64,000 bases of DNA, taken from contig NZ_NIBG01000012.1 in NCBI RefSeq assembly GCF_002270055.1, positions 55,840 through 119,839 on the forward strand, read 5' to 3'. The position numbers and the translations under genes were made by a program. The notes under the pieces are model-generated. The model made no database searches and was not told the DNA's origin. It saw only the letters and a program-made list of their open reading frames with translations. The number at the start of each line of letters is the position of its first letter. Within the stretch, counting starts at the first letter, position 1. This document shows, one piece after another, positions 37,595 to 46,186 of the stretch. Source of the stretch: Anaeromicrobium sediminis (lineage in GTDB: Bacteria > Bacillota > Clostridia > Peptostreptococcales > Thermotaleaceae).

Positions 37595-39145
37595 ATGAAA
37601 GTTGTAAGTGGAGAAGAGATGAAAAATATTGATAAAATGGCCATTGATAAATATAAGATTCCAGGAGTTGTTCTCATGGAAAATGCAGGACTGAAAGTGG
37701 TTGAGGAAATATGTAAATCTTTAGAAAAATATCGTAATAAAGTGATTACTATTATTTGTGGGGCAGGAAATAATGGAGGAGATGGCTTTGTAGTAGCAAG
37801 GCATTTAAAGAATATGGGAATTCCTATAAACTTATATCTCCTTGGAAATCCAGCTAACATAAAGGGTGACGCAAAGATAAACTATGATATAATATCAAAA
37901 CTTAATATAGAAATTGGACTTTTAACTACTATTAATATACTAAAGAAGTTTTCAGAACATGTAAATAGAAGTTCCATAATAATAGATGCCATATTTGGAA
38001 CGGGATTAAGCCGTCCCGTAGATGGATATATAAAGCAAGTAATTGATATTATAAACACATCTAATAATGAAGTTATATCAATAGATATTCCTTCTGGAAT
38101 TTCAGCAGATGATGGTAGTGTATGTGGTGGTGCCATAAAAGCCAGTAAGACAGTAGTATTTCATTTACCTAAGTATGGAAATATATATTATCCAGGGAAG
38201 GACTATTGTGGAAATGTACTTATTAAAGACATAGGGATTCCTAAAGAAGTTGAAGAACAATTTGGATTGAAGGGAAATCTAATTACTCCTAAATACATAA
38301 AAAATAAGCTTAAAAAAAGAAATGGAGATACCCATAAAGGCACTTATGGAAAGGGATATATAATAGCTGGATCCGTAGGTATGACAGGAGCAGCCATGTT
38401 AACATGCAAAGGGGCTTTAAGAAGTGGTATAGGGATTCTAAGGCTAGCCATATCTCAAAGATTAAATTCCATATTAGAGTCAAGTCTCACAGAAGTTATA
38501 ACAGTACCCTTATCAGAAACTAAAACGGGTACATTTAGTATAGCTGATATAGAAAAGATTATAAAGACTATGGAAGATAGTAATGTGGTAGGAATAGGAC
38601 CTGGTTGTGGTAAAAGTAGGGAAATTGAAGATTTAATAAGGAATATATTAGAAAGGACTAGTATTCCTATTGTAATAGATGCAGATGGACTAAATGCTTT
38701 AGCTAGAAGGAAGGAAATTTTATCAGAAATAAAATCTCCTTGCGTAATGACTCCCCATATGGGAGAAATGGCTAGGCTTACAGATTTGGACATAGAGTAT
38801 ATAAAAAAGAATAAGATACAAGTAATATCTGAATTTGCTAAAAAGGTAAATTGTGTAGTAGTACTAAAGGATGCAAGAACAATGGTAGTTAATCCACAAG
38901 GGCAAGTTTTCATAAATACTACAGGAAATCCAGGTATGGCTTCAGCTGGAAGTGGAGATGTACTTACTGGAATTATTACAGGATTAATAGGTCAAGGGTT
39001 ATCAACCTTCGAAGCAGCCGTATGTGGAGTATATATTCATGGGAAAGCAGGAGATTTTGCAGCACAAAAGTTAAGTGAATATAGTTTAAATGCTTCAGAT
39101 ATAGTAAATGAAATTGGAAGTGTATTTAAAGAGCTGTTACTATAA
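37595..39145 (+). CDS. nnr: Bifunctional NAD(P)H-hydrate repair enzyme (epimerase + dehydratase)
   Basis: This 516-residue protein repairs damaged (hydrated) NADH and NADPH. The N-terminal YjeF-type epimerase domain (about 1-215) contains GAGNNGGDGFVVARHL and DAIFGTGLSR. The C-terminal YjeF/ribokinase-like ADP-dependent dehydratase domain (about 230-510) contains GPGCGKS, DADGLNAL, TPHMGEMARL and GSGDVLTGII. The fused form is the usual bacterial arrangement. The ribosome-binding site is weak (GAGTGTGAG). Its place directly after acpS is widely conserved. Confidence 0.96.
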   Translation: MKVVSGEEMKNIDKMAIDKYKIPGVVLMENAGLKVVEEICKSLEKYRNKVITIICGAGNNGGDGFVVARHLKNMGIPINLYLLGNPANIKGDAKINYDIISKLNIEIGLLTTINILKKFSEHVNRSSIIIDAIFGTGLSRPVDGYIKQVIDIINTSNNEVISIDIPSGISADDGSVCGGAIKASKTVVFHLPKYGNIYYPGKDYCGNVLIKDIGIPKEVEEQFGLKGNLITPKYIKNKLKKRNGDTHKGTYGKGYIIAGSVGMTGAAMLTCKGALRSGIGILRLAISQRLNSILESSLTEVITVPLSETKTGTFSIADIEKIIKTMEDSNVVGIGPGCGKSREIEDLIRNILERTSIPIVIDADGLNALARRKEILSEIKSPCVMTPHMGEMARLTDLDIEYIKKNKIQVISEFAKKVNCVVVLKDARTMVVNPQGQVFINTTGNPGMASAGSGDVLTGIITGLIGQGLSTFEAAVCGVYIHGKAGDFAAQKLSEYSLNASDIVNEIGSVFKELLL

Positions 39146-39155
39146 AAAATATATA

Positions 39156-39213
39156 AGTTTAGAGATTAGGGTTAGGGGTTTAGAGATAAAAACTCTCAAC
39201 TCTTAACCCTTAA
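39156..39213. repeat. Imperfect inverted repeat related to that at 4008
   Basis: The left half has AGAGATTAGGGTTAGGGG and the right half has CTCTCAACTCTTAACCC, which pair imperfectly around AGATAAAAA. Word content (GGGTTA, GTTTAGAG, CTCTTAAC) matches the element at 4008-4080, 35 kb away. It lies 10 bases after the nnr stop. Confidence 0.55.
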
Positions 39214-39248
39214 TTAAAAAAAATAGAATATAAGTGAATAAATTCACG

Positions 39249-39289
39249 TAAAAATTATAAAAGACTCTTTTGTCTTTTAATAATTTTTA
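39249..39289 (+). terminator. AT-rich hairpin between nnr and the GerS-like gene
   Basis: AAAAATTATAAAAGAC pairs with GTCTTTTAATAATTTTT (one bulge) around TCTTTT. It could be a terminator or a leader hairpin. It ends about 15 bases before the lipoprotein start and may partly separate the spore gene from acpS-nnr. Confidence 0.5.
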
Positions 39290-39304
39290 TGGGTGATTGG
39301 GTGT

Positions 39305-39916
39305 ATGAAGAAGGTCCTATGTGTAGCGTGTATTTTATTAATAGTTTTATCAGCTTGCGGTAAGAAAACAGATGAAGACATATTTTATAGTGTACAAAAA
39401 AAATTAAATAAAATGGAGCGTTATTCTTGTGAAATAGAAATAACATCTATTGGGAACAAAACTCCTCAAAAGTATGAAGTAAGGCAATGGTTTAAGAAAC
39501 CAAATATGTATAAACTAGAAGTGATGAAACCTGAAAATTTAAAGGGAAAGGTTACTATTTCAGATGGAAATAAGACCTATATATATCATCCACAAATAGA
39601 GCAAACTTGGATGGTACAAAGAAATTCTAAGGAAAAAAATTTGTTTTTGGGATACTTTTTAGATAATTGTCTTAAAAGTGAAGACTCTACTATTGGCAGA
39701 AAAACTAAAAATGATATGGAATATGTGATTATAGACACTAATATACCAGGAAATCATCCTTATTATTCAAAAGAAAGATTATGGATACATACAAAGAACT
39801 TAAAACCAGCCTATTTAGAGGTGTTTGATAATAAGGGCAACACTAGAATATATATAGAATATTGCAAGTTTGTCTATGATCCTAAATTATCTGATGACTT
39901 TTTTCAGATGAAATAA
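39305..39916 (+). CDS. gerS: GerS/YdcC-like spore lipoprotein (LolA-like fold)
   Basis: The protein has about 203 residues. A lipoprotein signal peptide ends in the lipobox LSACG (Cys about 17 from the ATG). The mature domain (YEVRQWFKKPNMYKLEV, ITISDGNKTYIYHPQIEQTW) resembles the LolA/LppX half-barrel of outer-membrane lipoprotein sorting proteins, odd for a presumed single-membrane organism but typical of the GerS/YdcC group. In C. difficile gerS is paired with alr2 and is needed for cortex modification with CwlD; in B. subtilis ydcC lies between acpS and alr. The same neighbours here (nnr before, alr after) support this name. ATG 39305 gives the normal signal peptide; the in-frame GTG at 39293 does not. 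The name rests mainly on context. Confidence 0.78.
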   Translation: MKKVLCVACILLIVLSACGKKTDEDIFYSVQKKLNKMERYSCEIEITSIGNKTPQKYEVRQWFKKPNMYKLEVMKPENLKGKVTISDGNKTYIYHPQIEQTWMVQRNSKEKNLFLGYFLDNCLKSEDSTIGRKTKNDMEYVIIDTNIPGNHPYYSKERLWIHTKNLKPAYLEVFDNKGNTRIYIEYCKFVYDPKLSDDFFQMK

Positions 39917-39951
39917 AAGTTACTTAAGAAAAAGTGTGGGGGGACAAACAA

Positions 39952-41115
39952 ATGAAGGATCTGACTAAACTAAGACCCGTATGGGCAGAAATTAATTTAG
40001 ACAATTTAAAGTACAATATGATGCAAATAAGAAATAGAGTATCAAAGGATATTAAGGTTGGTGCAGTTATAAAGGCCGATGGATATGGTCATGGAGCATT
40101 AGAGATTGCAGATACTCTACTTGAAAGTGGAGCTGACTATTTAATGGTAGCCACTTTAGGAGAAGCATTACAATTAAGAGAAAAATATGATCAGGTACCC
40201 ATACTTGTATTAGGGTATACGCCTAATGAATGTGCAGACGATGTTATTAATAACAATATATCTCAAACTATATATAATATGGAACAAGCAAAATATTACA
40301 ATGAAATGGCGGAATATTTAGAAAAGAAAGCAATTTTGCATATTAAGATTGATACGGGAATGGGGAGATTGGGATTTAAGCCTACCCCAAGTTCAGTAGA
40401 AGATATTTTGCAAATAAATAGTTTATCCCATGTGGAATTAGAAGGAATATATACTCATTTTGCAGTGGCTGATGAAACTGATAAGACCTTTACAAAAGAA
40501 CAATTTAATAAATTTGTATATGTAATAGAAACTTTAGAGAAAAATAATGTGAATATAAAAATAAAACATACATCTAATAGTGCAGCCATAATAGATATGG
40601 ATAGCACCCATTTAGATATGGTTAGAGCAGGTATTATATTGTATGGACTTTACCCATCAGAAAATATTCAAAAAAGTTTATTAGATGTAAAACCCATCCT
40701 TAGCTTAAAGGCTAAAGTAAGTAATGTTAAAGTTATAGACAAGGGAGAAACGGTAGGGTATGGACGTAAATACCAAGCCCCAGATAAAACTAAAATTGCT
40801 ACAATACCTATTGGATATGCAGATGGATTTACTAGAATGTTATCAGGAAAGGCGAATGTATTAATAAATGGTAAGTTGGCTCCTGTTGTAGGCAGAATAT
40901 GCATGGATCAATGTATGGTAGATGTATCTTCAATTGAAAATGTAAAAATAGGAGATGAAGTAGTATTAATAGGAAGTTCAGGAAAAAATTACATAAGTGT
41001 AGATACTATTGCTCAAAGTTTAGATACTATAAACTATGAGGTTGTATGTATGATAAATAAGAGGGTTCCTAGGGTATATATAAGAGAAAATCAGGTTATT
41101 CATATAAAATCGTGA
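39952..41115 (+). CDS. alr: Alanine racemase
   Basis: This 387-residue PLP enzyme interconverts L- and D-alanine for peptidoglycan. The PLP lysine lies in AVIKADGYGHGA (about residue 38). YTHFAVAD and HTSNSAAI follow. The catalytic Tyr region is RKYQAPDKTKIATIPIGYADG, and GRICMDQCMVDV is the C-terminal signature. ATG at 39952 follows GGGGGG; an in-frame GTG at 39934 is less likely. It is 35 bases downstream of the GerS-like gene, so co-transcription and a role in spores (for example controlling L-alanine as germinant) are possible, as for C. difficile alr2. Confidence 0.96.
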   Translation: MKDLTKLRPVWAEINLDNLKYNMMQIRNRVSKDIKVGAVIKADGYGHGALEIADTLLESGADYLMVATLGEALQLREKYDQVPILVLGYTPNECADDVINNNISQTIYNMEQAKYYNEMAEYLEKKAILHIKIDTGMGRLGFKPTPSSVEDILQINSLSHVELEGIYTHFAVADETDKTFTKEQFNKFVYVIETLEKNNVNIKIKHTSNSAAIIDMDSTHLDMVRAGIILYGLYPSENIQKSLLDVKPILSLKAKVSNVKVIDKGETVGYGRKYQAPDKTKIATIPIGYADGFTRMLSGKANVLINGKLAPVVGRICMDQCMVDVSSIENVKIGDEVVLIGSSGKNYISVDTIAQSLDTINYEVVCMINKRVPRVYIRENQVIHIKS

Positions 41116-41140
41116 AAAAAAGTATAAAAAAGTAGTCATA

Positions 41141-41170
41141 TTGACACACTTATAATGAATATTATATAAT
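41141..41170 (+). promoter_or_regulatory. Sigma-A promoter of the ndoAI-ndoA (mazEF) pair
   Basis: A perfect TTGACA (41141-41146), an 18-base spacer and a perfect TATAAT (41165-41170). Two direct repeats TTGAGTA start at 41170 and 41182, 12 bases apart, overlapping the likely start site. They could be operator half-sites for the ribbon-helix-helix antitoxin. Confidence 0.75.
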
Positions 41171-41252
41171 TGAGTATATATTTGAGTAAATATTATTTAT
41201 ATATAATGTAAATATTAAAATAAACATGTTGCTTACTGCAGGAGGTGTGGAT

Positions 41253-41528
41253 GTGGCTGAGTCAAAGCGTATAATGATCAGCTTACCGAATAGCTTACTA
41301 CAAGAGGTGGACCATCTTGTGGAGATGGAAAAAAGAAATAGGAGCGAGTTCATAAGAGAAGCTATGAAGTTATATATTAGGGAGAGAAGGAAAATACAAA
41401 TAAGAGAAAATATGAAAAAAGGCTACCGAGAAATGGGCGCTATGAATCTAGCTTTATCTGAAGTTGGACTGGATTTAGATATGAATGCTCTTAAGAGATA
41501 TGAAGAAAAGTTAGCGGAGTGTGAGTAA
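41253..41528 (+). CDS. ndoAI: EndoAI/MazE-type antitoxin, ribbon-helix-helix
   Basis: This 91-residue antitoxin neutralises the ribonuclease encoded next. The N-terminal [13 protein letters not shown] with [15 protein letters not shown] is a CopG/RHH DNA-binding domain. The following [17 protein letters not shown] matches the toxin-binding region of B. subtilis NdoAI. The start is GTG 41253, directly after the strong GGAGG site; an upstream ATG in frame has no ribosome-binding site. It probably represses its own promoter at 41141. Its neighbour ndoA begins at the stop codon. Confidence 0.92.
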   Translation: MAESKRIMISLPNSLLQEVDHLVEMEKRNRSEFIREAMKLYIRERRKIQIRENMKKGYREMGAMNLALSEVGLDLDMNALKRYEEKLAECE

Positions 41529-41529
41529 T

Positions 41530-41880
41530 GTGATTATTAAAAGAGGAGATATTTTTTATGCAGATTTAAGTCCTGTTGTAGGTTCGGAACAGGGTGGTGT
41601 TCGTCCTGTTTTGGTCGTCCAAAATAACGTGGGAAACAAATATAGCCCTACAATTATTGTAGCGGCTATAACCTCACAAATTAATAAGGCAAAGCTCCCA
41701 ACACATATAGAAATTAATGCATCTGAATACGGCCTCCCAAAGGATTCTGTAGTTTTGCTAGAACAAGTAAGGACTATAGATAAAAAAAGGTTAAGAGAAA
41801 AAATTGGTCATTCTGACGAAGATATGATGAGTAAAGTGGACGAAGCTTTAATGATAAGTTTTGGACTGGTAGATTTTTAA
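41530..41880 (+). CDS. ndoA: EndoA/MazF-type mRNA interferase toxin
   Basis: This ~116-residue toxin cuts RNA at short sequence motifs (UACAU in the B. subtilis enzyme). The sequence is closely MazF-like throughout: [19 protein letters not shown] with the catalytic Arg of GGVRPV, then [16 protein letters not shown] with the conserved Thr, and [13 protein letters not shown]. It is very similar to B. subtilis NdoA. GTG 41530 matches the start of that protein and has GGAG 9 bases upstream; the earlier in-frame GTG at 41521 would overlap the antitoxin gene by 8 bases. Confidence 0.95.
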   Translation: MIIKRGDIFYADLSPVVGSEQGGVRPVLVVQNNVGNKYSPTIIVAAITSQINKAKLPTHIEINASEYGLPKDSVVLLEQVRTIDKKRLREKIGHSDEDMMSKVDEALMISFGLVDF

Positions 41881-41959
41881 ATAATAGAGTTTTTGTGGTA
41901 AAATATAAAATAAGGAGTGAATATATATTTACTAGACTTATTTTATAAAGGAGTATCAT

Positions 41960-42439
41960 ATGAAGAAGAATGTACTACTAATCATCATGTCCACTTGTAT
42001 ATTGTTTTTGTTATCACCCATAAGTAAGGCTAATAGTGTCATGCCTGGATCGGAAGATGACCCATTAGTAACACAAACTTATGTGGAAATGAGAAATTCC
42101 CAACTAAAATACTATGTGGATGAAAAATTATCACAAATATCTCAAAATGATAGTGGTGGCCAAACTACATATCCTGTATTTGAAGTAATTGAAACTTATA
42201 GCGGACAGAGAATTATAGCAGGAGCAAGTACGGAGTTGATTGTACGTTCAGGAAGTGCAACTGCAATTGGAAGTGCTTCTGGTGGTGTGCTAGATTTGAT
42301 TTCTGGAGTAGACCTACAAACAGGCCAAAATGTGCCCCTTAATCACCTTTTGTTATTTCCAAGGGACGATGGAAGGGGAATTGTGGTAGGTCAAGATAAA
42401 ACTTATATATTAATAAAAGGACCATACGAGATTAAATAA
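41960..42439 (+). CDS. Exported protein of unknown function
   Basis: The protein has 159 residues. A clear signal peptide (about 1-24, ending SKANS) precedes NSVMPGSEDDPLVTQTYVEM, then a Gln/Ser-rich segment. A compact beta-rich domain follows: a glycine-rich stretch (about 80-110, GSATAIGSASGGV), then VPLNHLLLFPRDDGRGIVV and a final TYILIKGPYEIK. I believe similar proteins occur in other Clostridia, but I know no function. AAGGAG before the ATG and a terminator directly after the stop support a separate gene. It lies between the toxin-antitoxin pair and the envelope gene group, and an envelope or spore role is only a guess. Confidence 0.8.
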   Translation: MKKNVLLIIMSTCILFLLSPISKANSVMPGSEDDPLVTQTYVEMRNSQLKYYVDEKLSQISQNDSGGQTTYPVFEVIETYSGQRIIAGASTELIVRSGSATAIGSASGGVLDLISGVDLQTGQNVPLNHLLLFPRDDGRGIVVGQDKTYILIKGPYEIK

Positions 42440-42460
42440 AAGCGCTCAGGCGCTTTTTTT
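42438..42460 (+). terminator. Terminator after the exported-protein gene
   Basis: The stem AAAAGCGC / GCGCTTTT with a short loop overlaps the stop codon and is followed by seven T. The murJ gene begins about 20 bases later. Confidence 0.85.
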
Positions 42461-42479
42461 ACTTGTGACGGAGGAAAAT

Positions 42480-44039
42480 ATGAGCAATTATAAAAAAACT
42501 GCAAAAACCATTTTAATGGTAATAATACTGAGCTTCTCAGCAAAATTTATGGGGTTTCTAAGGGATGCTTTGATAGGAAGCCAATTTGGAGCTAATAAAG
42601 AATCAGATGCATATTTGATAGCTTTAAATTGTACGTCAATAGTATTTGTAAGTATAGGAAGTGCCCTTATAACAGGTGTAATTCCAATTGTTATAGGGGA
42701 GATGAAAAAGGGAAAGGAACATGCTTTTAAATTTGTAAATAATCTGTTAAATATACTTATTTTAATATCAGTAATATTATCTAGTTTAGGAATAATATTT
42801 TCCAGGGAAATAATGACTGTGGTAGCAACGGGGTTTGATGAAAATAAATTGAATCTGAGCGTTGAACTAGTTAAAATTATGTATCCCATATTAATATGTA
42901 TTTCTATAACCTATGTGTTTGTGGCCATGCTTCAATCTTTAGAAATGTTTAAAGTCACATCACTAATAAGTTTTCCTGCTAATATTATTAGTATATTGTA
43001 TCTCATGTTTTTATCTAAAACATATGGTGTTAAGGGCTTAGCCGTAATAACCTTAGTAGGATGGGTGTTTCAATTTTTAGTACAAGTACCTTTCTTGTTA
43101 AAGGAAGGATATAAATATAGATTTAAAATAAATTTTAAAGATGAGAATATAAAAAGAGTATTTAAAGTATTAATTCCTATGATTATAGTGGCATCTTCTA
43201 TACAAATGAACATATTGATAGATGAAAAGTATGCTTCTTTATTAAAAGACGGAACTGTTTCTTACATACACTATGGAAATACATTGTATCAGGCTATAGC
43301 CACTACGACCATATTGGGAATTAGCATGGTTGTATTTCCTAAATTTGCTCAAATGTCAATCAAGTTAAAGGACAAGGAGTATTCAGAATTTGTATCAAAG
43401 GTCTTAGGCGTAATTATCTTTATATTAATACCTGTTACCATAGGAATTATAGTTCTTAGGAATGAAGTAATAGGAATTGTTTATGAAAGGGGAGCCTTCG
43501 GAAAAGAGGATACCCTAATAGCAGGAATAGTTTTCGCCAGTTATTCTCTAGGAGCAGTATTTTTAGGTATACAAGATTTAGTTAACAAGGCTTTTTATGC
43601 AAAAAATAATGTATTTAGTCCCATGAAGGTGAGCTTAATAGTAATAGTTTTAAACATAATACTAAATGTTACTACTGTAGAAAACTATGGTGTGGTTGGA
43701 CTGGCCATAAGTACCTCCGTAAGTATGATAATAGGAACTTTCCTATTAATATATGAGTTTATGAAAAAATTAAATTATTTAAACATCAAAGGAATAATTG
43801 TGACTTTCCTTAAAAGTTTACTTGCTGCAACCATAATGTTTATTGTGGTGACTTTGGTAAAAGATGGATTGTATTTATATGTTGATAAAAACTCATTATT
43901 GTATAAAATTGTAGTAGTAGGTATAATTACTACTACAGGCGCAATAACCTATGGTGTAGCTTCAATAAAATTGAATATTAAAGAAGCAATTTATATATAT
44001 GATGATTTTTTAAAAGGTAGATTTAAGAAATTAACTTAA
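42480..44039 (+). CDS. murJ: Lipid II flippase MurJ
   Basis: This 519-residue membrane protein of the MVF/MOP superfamily has about 14 helices. The N-terminus (SAKFMGFLRDALIGSQFGANKESDAYLIA) has the conserved Arg-Asp and the xDAY-type motif of MurJ/MviN. GERGAFG-like VYERGAFGKEDT and a late ATIMFIVV segment also fit. It would carry lipid-linked peptidoglycan or cell-wall polysaccharide precursors across the membrane. ATG 42480 has GGAGG 5-6 bases before it. It heads a tight group with DUF5693, csaB and tagA, so a flippase for secondary cell-wall polysaccharide is an alternative. Confidence 0.9.
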   Translation: MSNYKKTAKTILMVIILSFSAKFMGFLRDALIGSQFGANKESDAYLIALNCTSIVFVSIGSALITGVIPIVIGEMKKGKEHAFKFVNNLLNILILISVILSSLGIIFSREIMTVVATGFDENKLNLSVELVKIMYPILICISITYVFVAMLQSLEMFKVTSLISFPANIISILYLMFLSKTYGVKGLAVITLVGWVFQFLVQVPFLLKEGYKYRFKINFKDENIKRVFKVLIPMIIVASSIQMNILIDEKYASLLKDGTVSYIHYGNTLYQAIATTTILGISMVVFPKFAQMSIKLKDKEYSEFVSKVLGVIIFILIPVTIGIIVLRNEVIGIVYERGAFGKEDTLIAGIVFASYSLGAVFLGIQDLVNKAFYAKNNVFSPMKVSLIVIVLNIILNVTTVENYGVVGLAISTSVSMIIGTFLLIYEFMKKLNYLNIKGIIVTFLKSLLAATIMFIVVTLVKDGLYLYVDKNSLLYKIVVVGIITTTGAITYGVASIKLNIKEAIYIYDDFLKGRFKKLT

Positions 44040-44053
44040 AGGAAGTGATAAAC

Positions 44054-46186
44054 TTGAGGAAAAATCCTTTTCTTATATGTGTATTAATAGTGAGTATACT
44101 AGCATCTATGTTTGTAGCAGTGGGTAGGATTAATACGGAAAAAGAGAACAAGTATGTGGATGTAATATTAGATTATGATGAAATGAATAAAATGGCTAAA
44201 CAATCGGAAAAAGATTTAAAATGGTGGCTTGAGAAATTCAAAGAAATGAATGTTTATGGAGTGGCCATTAATGAAGAGTCCATAAATTCCATGATAAAAG
44301 AAGGTAAAAATATAAAAGCGGAAATGATAGGAAATATAATAGAGAAAGAAAATTGGGAAGAAAAGTATCCTGATAGTCTATTAGCCCTTATAGACAAAAG
44401 GGATGATATATACGATGTATTATTACATACAGATAGTGAAGCAAACTATAATTTTATAAAAGAAGGTCTTACTACTAGATATGGAAAAGAAAAGTTTTGG
44501 ACCTTTAAGGATGATGAAAAGTATTACATATATATGGACGGTAGAGTTGACGAAGCATTATATACAAAGGATATAGAACTTGTAGATTACGAAGAGAAAG
44601 TATTTAAACAAAAGGGAAAGCTTTATTCTACAAAGGTTCTGAATATGGGACTTGGGCTAGATAAGGATAAAATAGATTTTATTAAGAGTACAGGCCTTAA
44701 GGTTATTCCTAGACCTATGTATTATGAAATTTGGGGGAATGGAAAAACTGTACATAGTATTCTTAATCAATATGAAGAGTTAGATGTGGTACCTAAATAC
44801 ATGATATTTGCAGGATCTGAAGTATTAGGATATAAAGAGTATATGGATGAGACGGCTAAATATATGAAAGAAAATAATATTTTAGTAGGTATGATAGAAT
44901 CGGGAGTTCAAAGGGAACACATAAAGCAAAAGGGATTATATGAACTAGTAGAAAAGATGAACTACGATGTCACAAGGGTTTTCACCGTATGGCCTTATAT
45001 ACAAGAACGATACAAGTATTATAACTATGAAGGAGCAGAAGAAATAGAAAATACTTTAAATCGTGCCATAACAGAGAGAAATATAAGACTTATTTATTTT
45101 AAGCCTTTTAAATATAGTGCGTCAAAATACGTAACAGAATATGATGCATATGAGGACATGTTTAAACGCTTTGAAACAAGACTTAGTAAGAGTAATCTAG
45201 AAATAGGAAGAGTAGTTCCTATGAAAGAAAGACATGTTCGTGTGAGACATAAACTTCTAATAGGACTAGGAATAGTATCAGGAACTATATTATTGCTTAA
45301 CAATTTAATTGAGACTAAGAAAAAGTATCAATATATTTTATTTGGCCTGGGAAGTGTATGTGTATTCTTACTTACTAGAATGTCTCTGGGAGACAAAATA
45401 TTGGCTATGATGGCTGCTATTGTGTTCCCGTCTTTGAGCGTTACTTATATGATGAAAAAATGGAAAGAGTATAATGAGAAAAAGATTACAGACCATAAGA
45501 AAATTATTGTTTTAGGCATAAAAACACTATTAGTTGGAAGTTGTATTTCATTAATAGGTGCTTTTATGGTAGGCACAATTTTATCAGATATTAGATATAT
45601 GCTTGAGATGGATATCTATAGGGGGGTTAAGTTTAGTCAGCTTCTTCCTATATTAGTAATGAGTATAGCCTATTTAATTTACTTTGGATATAAGAGAGGC
45701 GAAAATGAAAAAAGTATATTACCTTTAAGGGATATAAAGAGATTGTTTTTAGAAGACATAAAGGTGCTTTATGTATTTGCTGGAGTAGTGGTATTAATTG
45801 CAGGATATGTATATATGGCAAGAACTGGTCATGAAAGTAATATACAGCCTTCTACCCTAGAGATGATATTTAGAAATATACTAGAAGAAAAGTTAATAGC
45901 TAGACCTAGAAATAAAGAGTTCTTAGTAGCTTTCCCGGCAGTTATAGTGTGTACCTATGCAGCATGTAGACGATATAACATGTTAATATTTCTATCTGCA
46001 TTAGCAGTTATAATAGGACAAACTTCCATAGTAAATACTTTTTGCCATTTAAGAACGCCAATGCTAATGTCCATAATCAGAACTATTTATTCTTTAGGAT
46101 TTGGTATTGTTTTAGGAATAGTATATATGATTGCTTTGGAAATTATAATACAGATAGGTAAGAAATTGAGGGGATTGAATGTGTAG
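44054..46186 (+). CDS. DUF5693-type membrane protein of unknown function
   Basis: The protein has about 710 residues. An N-terminal membrane anchor (about 5-22) precedes a large extracytoplasmic domain (about 30-400) with internal stretches such as NMGLGLDKDKIDFIKSTGLKV and IPRPMYYE, reminiscent of TIM-barrel enzymes. The C-terminal third has about 8 membrane helices. I recognise it as the DUF5693 type found beside csaB in Clostridia; its activity is unknown. It starts with TTG 44054 (AAAGGAAG 8 bases upstream), 14 bases after murJ. Its last 8 bases overlap csaB, so the four genes are one operon. A role in polysaccharide assembly or attachment is inferred only from this context. Confidence 0.85.
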   Translation: MRKNPFLICVLIVSILASMFVAVGRINTEKENKYVDVILDYDEMNKMAKQSEKDLKWWLEKFKEMNVYGVAINEESINSMIKEGKNIKAEMIGNIIEKENWEEKYPDSLLALIDKRDDIYDVLLHTDSEANYNFIKEGLTTRYGKEKFWTFKDDEKYYIYMDGRVDEALYTKDIELVDYEEKVFKQKGKLYSTKVLNMGLGLDKDKIDFIKSTGLKVIPRPMYYEIWGNGKTVHSILNQYEELDVVPKYMIFAGSEVLGYKEYMDETAKYMKENNILVGMIESGVQREHIKQKGLYELVEKMNYDVTRVFTVWPYIQERYKYYNYEGAEEIENTLNRAITERNIRLIYFKPFKYSASKYVTEYDAYEDMFKRFETRLSKSNLEIGRVVPMKERHVRVRHKLLIGLGIVSGTILLLNNLIETKKKYQYILFGLGSVCVFLLTRMSLGDKILAMMAAIVFPSLSVTYMMKKWKEYNEKKITDHKKIIVLGIKTLLVGSCISLIGAFMVGTILSDIRYMLEMDIYRGVKFSQLLPILVMSIAYLIYFGYKRGENEKSILPLRDIKRLFLEDIKVLYVFAGVVVLIAGYVYMARTGHESNIQPSTLEMIFRNILEEKLIARPRNKEFLVAFPAVIVCTYAACRRYNMLIFLSALAVIIGQTSIVNTFCHLRTPMLMSIIRTIYSLGFGIVLGIVYMIALEIIIQIGKKLRGLNV

